From NCBI GenBank assembly GCA_004557075.1, contig SFEX01000001.1:1-64000 (forward strand): 64,000 bases of DNA, given 5' to 3'. This stretch comes from Clostridiales bacterium (GTDB taxonomy: Bacteria > Bacillota > Clostridia > Oscillospirales > Oscillospiraceae). The notes under the pieces were generated by a model, which ran no database searches, was not told the origin of the DNA, and was given only the letters and a program-made list of their open reading frames with translations. Position 1 is the stretch's first letter. Each line of letters starts with the position of its first letter. The position numbers and the translations under genes were made by a program. Positions 41,296-49,932 of the stretch are shown in pieces.

Positions 41296-41392
41296 GCCAT
41301 AACACTGCATGTGATAAAAAACTTTTTAAAAAATTCAAAATAGGTATTGCATTTATCGAGCGTTTGTGTTAATATAATCGGGCGTTAGAAAT

Positions 41393-41468
41393 CCGGGTGT
41401 AGCGCAGATGGTAGCGCGCTTGAATGGGGTTCAAGAGGCCGCTGGTTCAACTCCAGTCACTCGGACCA
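41393..41468 (+). tRNA. tRNA-Pro (anticodon GGG)
   Basis: The 76-nt sequence folds as a cloverleaf: acceptor CCGGGTG pairs with CACTCGG (one G-U pair), the anticodon stem CTTGA/TCAAG encloses ATGGGGT with anticodon GGG, and the T-arm is CTGGTTCAACTCCAG. It ends with the encoded CCA. It belongs to tRNAs reading CCC and CCU. A terminator follows directly. Confidence 0.97.
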
Positions 41469-41504
41469 AAATCGCCAAGACTCATCAGAGACTTGGCGAT
41501 TTTT
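41469..41504 (+). terminator. Terminator of the tRNA-Pro gene
   Basis: ATCGCCAAG pairs with CTTGGCGAT around a 12-nt loop and is followed by TTTTTA. Confidence 0.88.
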
Positions 41505-41553
41505 ACTTATTACTTATTCGATCTTCACTATATCCCTCAAACTCTATGATTCT

Positions 41554-41595
41554 AAAAAGTCGTCGCAAGCTATACAAAGCCTGCGACGACTTTTT
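41554..41595. terminator. Bidirectional hairpin terminator
   Basis: AAAAAGTCGTCGCA pairs with TGCGACGACTTTTT around about 14 bases. It ends the cupin regulator transcript from the right and backs up the tRNA terminator from the left. Nothing else was found in the 218 bp between the tRNA and the regulator gene. Confidence 0.8.
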
Positions 41596-41686
41596 ATGTT
41601 TTGCATCAAAAGTCACTCGCGCTCATGCGCCATTCCTATATAATAGTGTTCTATAGAATAATAGGAAATCGTACATTGCATTCCCT

Positions 41687-42238
41687 TTACTTGTTATAAT
41701 ACATAAGCATACTCAGCTCAACGCGCTCGGTACCTGTGTTGCGGTATGAGTGCGGAACATTTGCATAAAACCGCATGGAATCCCCCTTTGAGAGCCGGTA
41801 GCTCTCATCGGAAACGCATATCTCCACTTCTCCAGCAAAAACAGTGATATATTCTTCTACGCCATTCATGTGCGGCTGAGCAGACAGCGCTCCGGATGGT
41901 TCGATCACAATGCGGCATGTCTCAAAAAGCGTCTTTTCATCAAACGGAAAAACCGGATAATTTAAATACAGGCCATCATCCTCTTTCAGAGGTATCACAT
42001 CCGCTTGCCTTAAAAGGAAAATCGAGTCGCTTTTCCGCTCCACCAAAGAGGTAAAAGAAACCTTATAGCCATTTGCTATCTTCCAAAGGACCGAAATGGT
42101 CGGGTTGACATCTCCTTTTTCTATTTGAGACAGCATGCTTCTGGATACGCCGGTAATTTCGGAGGCGGCATCCAAAGTGAGCTTTTTTTGCTCCCTAATG
42201 CTCTTTATATTCATAGCCACAACACTTGTAACATCCAT
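41687..42238 (-). CDS. XRE-cupin transcriptional regulator
   Basis: The 183-residue protein has an N-terminal XRE domain (about 5-60; VSRSMLSQIEKGDVNPTISVLWKIA) and a C-terminal cupin (about 110-178; QPHMNGVEEYITVFAGEVEI ... VPHSYRNTGTE). Such regulators sense small metabolites and often control exporters. The ATG at 42238 is preferred because GAGGAAG lies before it. It is divergent from a LysE-type exporter gene, and a perfect inverted repeat sits between the two, so it probably represses the exporter until the substrate accumulates. Confidence 0.9.
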   Translation of the reverse strand: MDVTSVVAMNIKSIREQKKLTLDAASEITGVSRSMLSQIEKGDVNPTISVLWKIANGYKVSFTSLVERKSDSIFLLRQADVIPLKEDDGLYLNYPVFPFDEKTLFETCRIVIEPSGALSAQPHMNGVEEYITVFAGEVEICVSDESYRLSKGDSMRFYANVPHSYRNTGTERVELSMLMYYNK

Positions 42239-42268
42239 ATTTGACACTTCCTCGCATTCTTCTATTGA

Positions 42269-42315
42269 CAATATATCGGACTCATAGTATCATATACAAG
42301 AAATCTGATATATTG
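42269..42315. promoter_or_regulatory. Inverted-repeat operator between the regulator and exporter genes
   Basis: CAATATATC (42269-42277) and GATATATTG (42307-42315) are exact complements 29 bp apart. A -10 TATAAT for the exporter lies at 42329-42334. The arms lie about three helical turns from one another, which suits a looped or cooperative repressor complex. Confidence 0.6.
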
Positions 42316-42360
42316 GATTTTTCGCCTATATAATATCACGCGCGTGAAAGGATGTCAATT

Positions 42361-42945
42361 ATGTTCAACTGGGTTTCGTTTCTTACGTACGCCGTGGTTA
42401 CTGCGGTAACTCCGGGGCCGAACAACATCATGTCAATGTCAAACGGAAGCCGGAAGGGGCTTAGAGGAGCTATACCGTTTAATTTAGGTATTTGGGCCGG
42501 CTTTTCCGCTGTTATGCTCATCTGCACGGCCTTTTGCAGTATGGTCTCCTCGTTAATTCCCAAAATCAAGCTGCCGATGCTCATTGTCGGCGCCGCTTAT
42601 ATGCTGTATCTCGCGTGGGAAACCTTCAGAAGCTCCGACAGCATAGAGGAGGACCACTCCCGGGACGGCTTTTTATCCGGACTGCTTTTGCAATTTATTA
42701 ATCCGAAAATATATATTTATTGCATCATGTCCATGGAGGCGTACATACTTCCGTTTTATAACGGAAACTATCCCGCGCTGTTTGGTTTTGCAATGCTCCT
42801 TGCGTTTATCGGCTTTGTATTCACCTTATGCTGGTCTGCCTTTGGCTCCGTTTTCAAACGGCTGTTTTCAAAGCACGCAAAGCTTATGAACACGATTATG
42901 GCCCTGCTCCTGGTCTATTGCGCAGTATCTTTGTTCTTTGCATAA
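42361..42945 (+). CDS. LysE/RhtB-family exporter
   Basis: The 194-residue protein has about six helices and the family signature TPGPNNIMSMSNGSRKG (residues 20-36), followed by GIWAGFSAVM. The conserved QFINPKIYIYCI segment lies near residue 112. LysE proteins export amino acids or analogues. The ATG at 42361 matches the family start and has AAAGGA at good distance; an ATG 9 bp upstream overlaps that ribosome site. Its regulation should be by the divergent cupin regulator. Confidence 0.92.
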   Translation: MFNWVSFLTYAVVTAVTPGPNNIMSMSNGSRKGLRGAIPFNLGIWAGFSAVMLICTAFCSMVSSLIPKIKLPMLIVGAAYMLYLAWETFRSSDSIEEDHSRDGFLSGLLLQFINPKIYIYCIMSMEAYILPFYNGNYPALFGFAMLLAFIGFVFTLCWSAFGSVFKRLFSKHAKLMNTIMALLLVYCAVSLFFA

Positions 42946-42963
42946 ACGTAATATGAACAGCGC

Positions 42964-43003
42964 AAAGGCATGGCCATCCGCAAAGCGGACGGCCATGCCT
43001 TTT
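42964..43003. terminator. Bidirectional terminator between the exporter and cbiO genes
   Basis: AAAGGCATGGCC and CCGC pair with GCGG and GGCCATGCCTTTT around an AAA loop. Confidence 0.85.
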
Positions 43004-43038
43004 ACATTTGATGCCCACTAATTTATCAGGGCAAAACT

Positions 43039-43764
43039 TTATTTATACTGAGCGGCAAGGCTGAACGGCAGCTCCATTCTGTTGCCCTCAAGCAGCTCTT
43101 TATTGCTCAAAATCTTCTGCGCGTCAGCCGATGCAACAATCTTCCCGTCAGATATCAGTATCACTCTGCGGCAGGTCTCCAGAACCATATCGAGATCGTG
43201 CGATGCAATGATTTTAGTCTGGGAGAGGGAGTTTATAACATTAATAACGGCTCTGCGGTTATATGGGTCAAGCGAAACGGACGGCTCGTCCATTATAATC
43301 ACCTCAGGCTCCATTGCAAGAACCGTTGCAATTGCGGCCATTCGTTTTTCACCGCCGGAGATCTTGTGGTTATATTTGTTCTTCAGGCTGCTGAGACCAA
43401 GCTGCTCCAAAACGCCGTCGACGCGATGCTCGGCATCTGCCTTGCTCATGCCGTAGTTTAGCAGCCCGAACATCATATCGTCATAAACCGTGGGCATAAA
43501 CATCTGATTATCCGAATTTTGCAGGACAAAGCCGAGGGTTTTCCGTATCTCCGGCAGACTCTCCTTGCACAGGGCAGTGCCGTTTACCAGCACGTCACCT
43601 TCGTGGGGGAGGAGGCCGAGCAGAACCTTGAGCATGGTGGATTTACCGGCGCCGTTTGCGCCGATAAGCCCCACAGACTCGCCCTTTTCAATATGAAAAG
43701 ACATATCTTTCAGTATTGTATTCCCTTTTTCGTATCCGAAGGAAACATTCTTAAATTCAATCAT
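43039..43764 (-). CDS. cbiO: ECF-type Co/Ni transporter ATPase CbiO
   Basis: The 241-residue ATPase has Walker A GANGAGKST, a Q-loop LQNSDNQ, the signature HKISGGEKRMAAIA, Walker B VIIMDEPSVSLD and the switch His in IASHDLD. It powers metal uptake together with CbiQ and CbiM encoded upstream. The gene starts 9 bp after cbiQ stops. Confidence 0.95.
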   Translation of the reverse strand: MIEFKNVSFGYEKGNTILKDMSFHIEKGESVGLIGANGAGKSTMLKVLLGLLPHEGDVLVNGTALCKESLPEIRKTLGFVLQNSDNQMFMPTVYDDMMFGLLNYGMSKADAEHRVDGVLEQLGLSSLKNKYNHKISGGEKRMAAIATVLAMEPEVIIMDEPSVSLDPYNRRAVINVINSLSQTKIIASHDLDMVLETCRRVILISDGKIVASADAQKILSNKELLEGNRMELPFSLAAQYK

Positions 43765-43773
43765 ACCGGCACC

Positions 43774-44574
43774 TCACATAACAAGCCGTCCTATAAACGA
43801 CGTAATGTCAACAAATCTAAACAATGCGAACGCAGCGATCGAGCCAACAAGGAACAGAATATCATTAAATCGCAGTGGCCTGCATCCGGCGTACAGAAAA
43901 TCACCGCTGAAGCCTCGAAGCTGCATTCCGGAATAAATCTCCTCGGCTTTATCCATGCTTCTGAGCAAAAGCTGACCGAGGAACGATCCCCAAGCTGAAA
44001 CATGTATGCCCTTCTGACCGGGCGCTCTGAGCATATAAGCGTCCGTCATTACGGCTACCTCCTCCATCATGACCGAAATATATCTGTAGGTCAGAAGCAG
44101 GAGAGTGACAATAAATGCGGGGATGTGTATGCGCCGCAGTGCCAGACATATTGAGTCAAAGGACGTAGTTGCAATAAGCACAAATGACTGCATTATGCAT
44201 AAAATACCCTTTAGCATGAGCGTGAGCATGGAGATCGTTCCGCCCGAAACGGCGATGCTTCCTATATAAAGCATGATCTTCTTATCGAAAAATGGGTTAA
44301 ACAGGCCTACAGCGCATACAAGTGGCAGTATAAACCGCAGCTTATAGAAGCAGGCGCGTATGGAAGTTCCACTGACCTGATATATCACCACCGGGTACAG
44401 GACCATTACTATAAGCCCGTTTAGATTATATTTATTAAATGATACCACAAAGAATATGTACGCGACTGTGGAAAGAAGCTTTACCAGAGGACTGAGCTCA
44501 TGAACAGGGGACGAGCGGTTTGCCATCTCGTCCATTTCTTTAAATTCGGATATGGCATTGTCTATTTTATTCAT
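43774..44574 (-). CDS. cbiQ: ECF-type Co/Ni transporter coupling protein CbiQ
   Basis: The 266-residue membrane protein has about five to six helices and the two conserved cytoplasmic motifs with Ala-Arg-Gly-like turns that dock on the ATPase, seen here near MLRAPGQKG and GMQLRGFSG. The N-terminal segment SSPVHELSPLVKLL is typical. It links the substrate-binding CbiM to CbiO. Confidence 0.92.
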   Translation of the reverse strand: MNKIDNAISEFKEMDEMANRSSPVHELSPLVKLLSTVAYIFFVVSFNKYNLNGLIVMVLYPVVIYQVSGTSIRACFYKLRFILPLVCAVGLFNPFFDKKIMLYIGSIAVSGGTISMLTLMLKGILCIMQSFVLIATTSFDSICLALRRIHIPAFIVTLLLLTYRYISVMMEEVAVMTDAYMLRAPGQKGIHVSAWGSFLGQLLLRSMDKAEEIYSGMQLRGFSGDFLYAGCRPLRFNDILFLVGSIAAFALFRFVDITSFIGRLVM

Positions 44575-44645
44575 ATCTTAAAACGTTACTAAGGAGCACC
44601 CATTTGAGGGAGCCCCATTGATTGAAAAACATATTAATATAACTA

Positions 44646-44680
44646 ACAATAGAGACGGCACTTTGTGCCGCCCCTATTGT
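44646..44680. repeat. Small inverted repeat between cbiM and cbiQ
   Basis: ACAATAG (44646-44652) pairs with CTATTGT (44674-44680), and GGCAC (44657-44661) with GTGCC (44665-44669). No T-run follows. In the middle of an operon it could partly attenuate transcription or protect the message end. Confidence 0.45.
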
Positions 44681-44716
44681 GTAGAAGGGGGGAGTGTATT
44701 GAAAAACCTTTGAGCA

Positions 44717-45787
44717 CTACTTAGCTTTTGAGGAGTTTTTCTTCTTAAAGAATCCTCCAATAGCGCATATAGCGAGAGCTACAACTGCTACCATCGCGGC
44801 TCCGACAAGACCAGAGACAGTTGTGCCGGCGGCGCTGTCGCTGTCAGAGAAAGCGTAGTCGGGGAGGAATGCGGTTGACTCCTGAATGCTTGCGGCCTTG
44901 TCGGCAGCGCCGCTTGCGATTCCGAAATCTTCTTCATCAAGACCCATGTTGTCGCTGTATCCTGCGTCGCTGTTTCCGAAGAGCGCCCACTCAAGACCGT
45001 CGGGGTTTGAGCTTGCAAACAGAGAGAGCACGCCGCCGACGAGTACGACCAGAACCGCAAGGATGACTATCACTGTTTTAAGAGGACGCTTATTCTCAAC
45101 CTTGCCGTCTGAGGTGTCGACGTCCTTTATGATCTCGGGCCTTGATTCATACACAAATGTGAGGACTGCGGCGGTTATAAGACCCTCGATAAGTCCGATA
45201 GCAAGGTGGATGGGCTGCATAAGTGCGCAGAACGCGTCGAAAGGCAGCTCAGTTATTCCGGAAAGCGAGGTTTCAACAACAACGGAGAATGCGCCGAGCT
45301 GAAGAGTTACAATACAGCCGATTATTGAAGCAAGGATGATCTTTGCCCTCTGAGCGGCTTTCGGGGTGGATTTGCAGAACCAGTTGCTCTTCATAATAGG
45401 ACGCCATATCAGGTAGTAGCCGACAAAGCAGCCGTAAAACGCCATGTTCCAGATGTTTGCGCCGAGCGCGAGCAGACCGCCGTCGCCGAAGAACAGACAT
45501 TGGATCGTCAGTATAACGATCATTGACAGGAAGCCCGCTTGCGGGCCAAGGAGCGCCGACAGCATCATACCGCCGCACATATGGCCTGAAGAACCCGTGC
45601 CGGGAATAGTGTAGTTGATCATCTGACCGGCAAAAACCAGAGCTGCCGTTACGGCCATAACGGGGAGCTTTTTGGAATCGTCCTCATCTTTTCTGAGCTT
45701 GTGAACCGAAACTCCGGCAACCGCGCCGGATGCCACATACATTGTTGCCGCTACCGCAGGAGCCAGCAACGCATCTGCCATATGCAT
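44717..45787 (-). CDS. cbiM: ECF-type Co/Ni substrate-binding protein, CbiM fused to a PDGLE domain
   Basis: The 356-residue protein starts with the CbiM N-terminus MHMADALLAPAV, whose His2 and free amino end coordinate the metal, and continues with about seven helices (VAATMYVASGAVAGV, GSSGHMCGGMMLSALLGPQAGF). From about residue 240 a PDGLE/NikN-like domain is fused: a helix, the motif NPDGLEWALFG, an acidic linker of about 50 residues and a final helix before a basic tail. A separate CbiN is therefore not needed. The ATG at 45787 has GAGG before it. Nickel or cobalt cannot be told apart from sequence alone. Confidence 0.92.
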   Translation of the reverse strand: MHMADALLAPAVAATMYVASGAVAGVSVHKLRKDEDDSKKLPVMAVTAALVFAGQMINYTIPGTGSSGHMCGGMMLSALLGPQAGFLSMIVILTIQCLFFGDGGLLALGANIWNMAFYGCFVGYYLIWRPIMKSNWFCKSTPKAAQRAKIILASIIGCIVTLQLGAFSVVVETSLSGITELPFDAFCALMQPIHLAIGLIEGLITAAVLTFVYESRPEIIKDVDTSDGKVENKRPLKTVIVILAVLVVLVGGVLSLFASSNPDGLEWALFGNSDAGYSDNMGLDEEDFGIASGAADKAASIQESTAFLPDYAFSDSDSAAGTTVSGLVGAAMVAVVALAICAIGGFFKKKNSSKAK

Positions 45788-45971
45788 ATGCAAACCTCGT
45801 TTCCCGTGGGAGGATCCCACTTCTTTATTTTGCTGAAGCAACTGACGAGTGCTTATCTGCATAGAAAAAAGCAACGGGTTAATTGTTCTGTATATAAGCT
45901 AACATATTGAAAAATCCTTCACAAGCCCCCCAGGGGGATAAAATTTTTATATTTTTTTAGAAAATTAAAAG

Positions 45972-46004
45972 CAGCCCTCGTGTCAGATGTACACGAGGGC
46001 TGTT
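45972..46004. terminator. Bidirectional terminator
   Basis: GCAGCCCTCGTGT pairs with ACACGAGGGCTG around about seven bases, flanked by A and T runs. It ends the deacetylase transcript on the minus strand. Confidence 0.85.
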
Positions 46005-46005
46005 T

Positions 46006-46779
46006 TCAGTTTTTTGATGGGCACTGCATTCCGGTGTTATCAATGGCGTAGTCACCGGTGAGGAGGATCTGTGAGATGGGAACAATTGTGTAGCCATCGG
46101 CGATCAGCGCCTCGATTATTGTAGGCAGCGCCTCGGGCGTATTCTCGGCGGCGTTGTGGAACAGCACGATACTGCCGGATTTCACGTTGCTCAGCACTCT
46201 CTTAGATATCTCGTCTGCGGAGAGCCCTTTCCAGTCAAGGCTGTCAACATCCCACTGAACTGCCGTCATATCCATTCCGTTTACGGTGCTGATAACAGTG
46301 TCGTTATATTCGCCGTATGGGCAGCGGAACAGGGTGGGCCTTACGCCCGTAACACCTTCTATTTTATCGTTGGAGGCGTTTATGTTCGCGGTTATCTGAT
46401 CGGCGCTCAGTTCGGCAAAATGCGCATGGTCGTCAGAATGGCTCATGACCTCGTTTCCGGCGTCGTGCAGAGCTTTGACTGACTCAGGGTACTTATCCAC
46501 CCACTGACCTACAACGAAGAAGGTAGCGTTTATGTTGTACTTTGCGAGTATGTCGATAAGCTCCTGCGTATCCTCGTTGCCCCACGCGGCGTCAAAGGAC
46601 AGCGCCACGGTTTTGTCGTCTCTTTGCACGCAGTAGATAGGAAGCTGCCGCTCGCTTGCTGAAACGCCGATGACTGCGGGGCTGTTGGTTGCCCAGAATA
46701 TCACTGCCAGCAGAAGAACAAGCGAGAGCGCCGATACTATTGCTTTGCGGTTTTTGATTTTATCCAGAATTTTTTTCAA
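46006..46779 (-). CDS. Polysaccharide deacetylase (PdaB-like)
   Basis: The 257-residue protein has an N-terminal membrane anchor (about 13-32) and a NodB domain: motif 1 SFDAAWGNE (the PdaB-type variant of TFDDG), motif 2 MSHSDDH, motif 3 RCPYGEYN and motif 5 VLFHN. PdaB proteins act on peptidoglycan or related glycans, in Bacillus during spore formation. A similar cell-surface role is likely. The gene stands alone between terminators. Confidence 0.9.
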   Translation of the reverse strand: MKKILDKIKNRKAIVSALSLVLLLAVIFWATNSPAVIGVSASERQLPIYCVQRDDKTVALSFDAAWGNEDTQELIDILAKYNINATFFVVGQWVDKYPESVKALHDAGNEVMSHSDDHAHFAELSADQITANINASNDKIEGVTGVRPTLFRCPYGEYNDTVISTVNGMDMTAVQWDVDSLDWKGLSADEISKRVLSNVKSGSIVLFHNAAENTPEALPTIIEALIADGYTIVPISQILLTGDYAIDNTGMQCPSKN

Positions 46780-46883
46780 TTATATCCCTCCCGAAAGGCT
46801 TTGTACATCCTATGCCTGTCAGGCCGGGTAAATGCAAATATTTAAGCGTCTGATGTAATGATATATAATTAGGAAAATTGATG

Positions 46884-46912
46884 TTGACTTACGAAGTGTC
46901 AGTTGTTAAACT
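46884..46912 (+). promoter_or_regulatory. Promoter of the sstT gene
   Basis: TTGACT (46884-46889) and TAAACT (46907-46912) are spaced by 17 bp. GGAGG lies in front of the ATG at 46960. Confidence 0.7.
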
Positions 46913-46959
46913 ATAGTGGCGCTTTTAAGGAAAAATGTAAGCGGAGGATATAACTCATT

Positions 46960-48180
46960 ATGAAGATAGTAAAAGCATATAACAGCGTCAGCCTTGTGCT
47001 GAGAATAGTGATAGGCCTTGTAATTGGCCTGATACTGGCTCTTATAGTTCCGCAGGCAACATGGATATCAATGTTTGGCACTTTGTTTGTCGGTGCACTG
47101 AAAGCCATAGCGCCCGTGCTGGTTTTTGTGCTTGTAGCAAGCTCGCTTGCTCAATCCAGAGAGAAAATGGGCAGCCAGTTTGTCACCATTATTATACTCT
47201 ACCTTGTTTCTACTTTCCTTGCGGCAGCAGTTGCGGTCATCGCAAGCACCCTTTTCCCCGTAACGCTCCAGCAGCTTGCTACTGCGGCGGAGAATACCGC
47301 GCCTGAGAGCATAGGCGAAATATTCAAGGGACTGCTCGGAAACATCGTCTCAAATCCCGTGGCTTCAATTGCAAACGCAAACTATTTAGGCATACTTTTC
47401 TGGGCAATTATTTTAGGCATAGCTCTGCGCAAAGCTTCCGAAACCACAAAAACCTTCCTGGCAAACTGCTCGGATGCTGTTTCAACGGCGGTTCGCTGGG
47501 TCATAAACCTTGCGCCCTTTGGTATAATGGGTCTTATGTTTGACGCTGTTTCAAGCAGCGGCATGGCAATTTTCAAGGACTACGGTAAGCTGCTTATAAT
47601 ACTTGTTGGGTGCATGCTGGTGTCGGCTCTTGTAATTAACCCCATAATGGCCTTTATATGCATCCGCAAAAACCCCTATCCGTTGGTGTTCCGTTGCCTC
47701 AAAGAAAGCGGTATAACCGCGTTCTTTACCCGCTCCTCTGCGGCAAATATACCTGTAAATATGTCTCTGTGCGAAAAGCTCGGCCTTAACCGAGAGCTGT
47801 ATTCTGTCTCCATCCCGCTCGGCGCGACTATCAACATGGCAGGTGCGGCGGTAACGATAACTGTAATGACCCTTTCGGCAGTTCACACTCAGGGCATTGA
47901 GATATATCTGCCTTTAGCAATACTGCTGAGCGTAATGGCGGCCCTCGGAGCCTGCGGCGCGTCCGGCGTTGCCGGCGGCTCGCTGCTGCTTATACCCATG
48001 GCATGCTCGCTGTTTGGAATTTCCAACGATGTTGCGATGCAGGTAGTAGGCGTCGGATTCATAATCGGCGTCATTCAGGACTCTGTCGAGACGGCGGTCA
48101 ACTCGTCCTCGGACGCTCTGTTCACAGCGGTCGCGGAGTTCCGTCAGTGGCGTAAAGAGGGCAAAGAAATTAAATTCTGA
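46960..48180 (+). CDS. sstT: Serine/threonine:sodium symporter
   Basis: The 406-residue protein is a dicarboxylate/amino acid:cation symporter of the SstT type: about eight helices, the re-entrant hairpin segment TRSSAANIPVNM (serine-rich motif of hairpin 1), GATINMAGAAVTI for sodium sites and the C-terminal DSVETAVNSSSD. SstT takes up serine and threonine with Na+. It is a single-gene unit with its own promoter and terminator. Confidence 0.95.
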   Translation: MKIVKAYNSVSLVLRIVIGLVIGLILALIVPQATWISMFGTLFVGALKAIAPVLVFVLVASSLAQSREKMGSQFVTIIILYLVSTFLAAAVAVIASTLFPVTLQQLATAAENTAPESIGEIFKGLLGNIVSNPVASIANANYLGILFWAIILGIALRKASETTKTFLANCSDAVSTAVRWVINLAPFGIMGLMFDAVSSSGMAIFKDYGKLLIILVGCMLVSALVINPIMAFICIRKNPYPLVFRCLKESGITAFFTRSSAANIPVNMSLCEKLGLNRELYSVSIPLGATINMAGAAVTITVMTLSAVHTQGIEIYLPLAILLSVMAALGACGASGVAGGSLLLIPMACSLFGISNDVAMQVVGVGFIIGVIQDSVETAVNSSSDALFTAVAEFRQWRKEGKEIKF

Positions 48181-48192
48181 GCTTGTGCTTTA

Positions 48193-48227
48193 ACAGCCTC
48201 GTGATATTTTATCACGAGGCTGTTTTA
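48193..48227. terminator. Bidirectional terminator between sstT and gluQ
   Basis: ACAGCCTCGTGATA pairs with ATCACGAGGCTGT around four bases, with TTTTAT on the plus strand. Confidence 0.88.
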
Positions 48228-48229
48228 TA

Positions 48230-49156
48230 CTATATTATAATATCGTCCTTATGAACCTTATCCCATGAGAAATTGCGCAATAGCTCATTTGCTGTGATAG
48301 GAGAGCCGTCCGATAAGCCCAAAAGCCGAGCTATATAGCCTATAAGCTCCTCCGGCGCAAATTTGGCGGCCAGATGCTCCATATTAAGCTCGCCGCTTCT
48401 TTTGGACATTTTCTTCTCGCCGGATATAAGCAGAGGGGCATGGCAATACTCCGGCGGAGAGCCGCCCAGCTCGGATATGAGCCATATCTGCCTTACCGTT
48501 GAGCTGAGCAGATCTCTGCCCCTTACAACGCGGTTTATCCCCATATCCATATCGTCAAATGACACGGCTAACTGATACGCGAAAACTCCATCGGAGCGCT
48601 TTACTATAAAGTCGCCGCCGTCTGCGAGATTTTCCTCAAATTTACCATAGTGCCCGTCAACAAAGTATATCCGCTTATCCGGAACCTTAACTTTCCACGC
48701 CGGTTTTCTGCCGCGAGCATCCAGCTCCTCACGCTCAAGGCGGCTTAAATGCCTGCACTTGCAGCCGGGGTCTCTGTGCTGTTCACCTGGATGCGGCGCG
48801 GAAGCGGCAAGCCGCTCGCTTCGGCTGCAATAACAGGGGTAGAGCATATCCCTACGCATCAGAATATCAAACGCAGCCTCATAAAGCGCGGTGCGTTTGC
48901 TCTGGGAATACTCATCCTGCGGATAGCCGATATCCCAGTCCAGACCGAGATATTTTAAGTCCCGAGCTATGCGGGCTGCAAATGCGTCAGAGCTGCGCTC
49001 CGGGTCGAGATCCTCCATTCGCAGCACAATGCTGCCTCCGGCGCTTTTTGCGTCTAACCATGTGAGCAGGGAAGTGGCCATGTTCCCGAGGTGCAGTATC
49101 CCGCTGGGGCTTGGCGCATATCTTCCAATTATATTTTTTGCTGAGTTCATATTCAT
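48230..49156 (-). CDS. gluQ: Glutamyl-Q tRNA(Asp) synthetase
   Basis: The 308-residue protein is a shortened glutamyl-tRNA synthetase lacking the anticodon-binding domain, as is normal for GluQ-RS. It has GRYAPSPSGILHLGN (HIGH-type motif), EKKMSKRSGE (KMSKS-type) and the zinc ligands in PCYCSRSE and DPGCKC. It attaches glutamate to queuosine in tRNA-Asp. GGAG lies a few bases before the ATG. The gene has no queuosine-synthesis neighbours. Confidence 0.93.
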   Translation of the reverse strand: MNMNSAKNIIGRYAPSPSGILHLGNMATSLLTWLDAKSAGGSIVLRMEDLDPERSSDAFAARIARDLKYLGLDWDIGYPQDEYSQSKRTALYEAAFDILMRRDMLYPCYCSRSERLAASAPHPGEQHRDPGCKCRHLSRLEREELDARGRKPAWKVKVPDKRIYFVDGHYGKFEENLADGGDFIVKRSDGVFAYQLAVSFDDMDMGINRVVRGRDLLSSTVRQIWLISELGGSPPEYCHAPLLISGEKKMSKRSGELNMEHLAAKFAPEELIGYIARLLGLSDGSPITANELLRNFSWDKVHKDDIII

Positions 49157-49276
49157 TCTCCGACTAAAGTATAAAACTATTTAAACACATTTTGAGAAAA
49201 ATTTAAATATATATCTACCATTTTCAAAAAAACATGTTATAATAATTGCGATTATATATAATATTGGGGTGAAGAA

Positions 49277-49834
49277 ATGGCGAGTTCAACCAAAGAAGCA
49301 TTGGGCAATGCATTGAAAAAAATGCTTGGAGTTAAGTCTATTGATAAGATAACGGTTAAGGATCTGGTTGAGGAGTGCGGCGTTAACCGCCAGACTTTCT
49401 ATTACCATTTCGACGATGTTTACGATCTTCTGGAGTGGGTTTTTGAGGAGGACTGCAACAGGGTGCTTCCCAAAGAGATTCGTTATGAAACGTGGAAAGA
49501 GAATGTCATTAAATACTTCCACTATCTTGCGGATAACAGAGCTTTTGTTTTGAACGTATTTAATTCCCAGAACCGCAAATATTTGCTTCGCTACTTCAGG
49601 CAAAGGCTGCATTACTGCATTCACGGCTTTGCGGTCATTGTTGCGGAGGGTAAAAACATCGAGTGGTCCGACCTGGAGTTTGTCTGTGATTTTTACGCAA
49701 ACGGAACAGTGGGTCTTATTTCTCAATGGCTCGACGCCGGCATGCCGGATGCAGACGAAAACATGTCAGAGCGGTTTTACAAGATACTGGATAACAGCGT
49801 TGAGAATCTACTGGCGCGCTTCCAAAAAGACTGA
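49277..49834 (+). CDS. TetR-family regulator (DhaS-like C-terminal domain)
   Basis: The 185-residue protein has a compact HTH (residues 4-50; GVNRQTFYYHFDDVYDLLEWVF) and a C-terminal domain with the helical ligand pocket seen in the TetR_C_8/DhaS group (LRYFRQRLHYCIHGFAVI). The promoter region is very AT-rich. No target operator was found in its own leader. A terminator follows. The gene controlled is not obvious: gluQ is divergent and YbaK follows. Confidence 0.85.
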   Translation: MASSTKEALGNALKKMLGVKSIDKITVKDLVEECGVNRQTFYYHFDDVYDLLEWVFEEDCNRVLPKEIRYETWKENVIKYFHYLADNRAFVLNVFNSQNRKYLLRYFRQRLHYCIHGFAVIVAEGKNIEWSDLEFVCDFYANGTVGLISQWLDAGMPDADENMSERFYKILDNSVENLLARFQKD

Positions 49835-49849
49835 ACATAAAAATGTAAG

Positions 49850-49879
49850 GACTTCCGGCAATGCCCGGAAGTCTTTTTT
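49850..49879 (+). terminator. Terminator after the TetR gene
   Basis: GACTTCCGG pairs with CCGGAAGTC around six bases, followed by TTTTTTG. Confidence 0.9.
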
Positions 49880-49932
49880 GTGTTGAAAAACAAGAGATTA
49901 CAGGGTATAATATTCAAATTGGCGGTGATAAA

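Noticed and set aside
45788..45970. Cobalamin or NiCo riboswitch before cbiM
   Set aside because: Neither the B12-box nor the repeated GGCAG-type core of the NiCo class was found; only a small GTGGGA/TCCCAC hairpin is seen.
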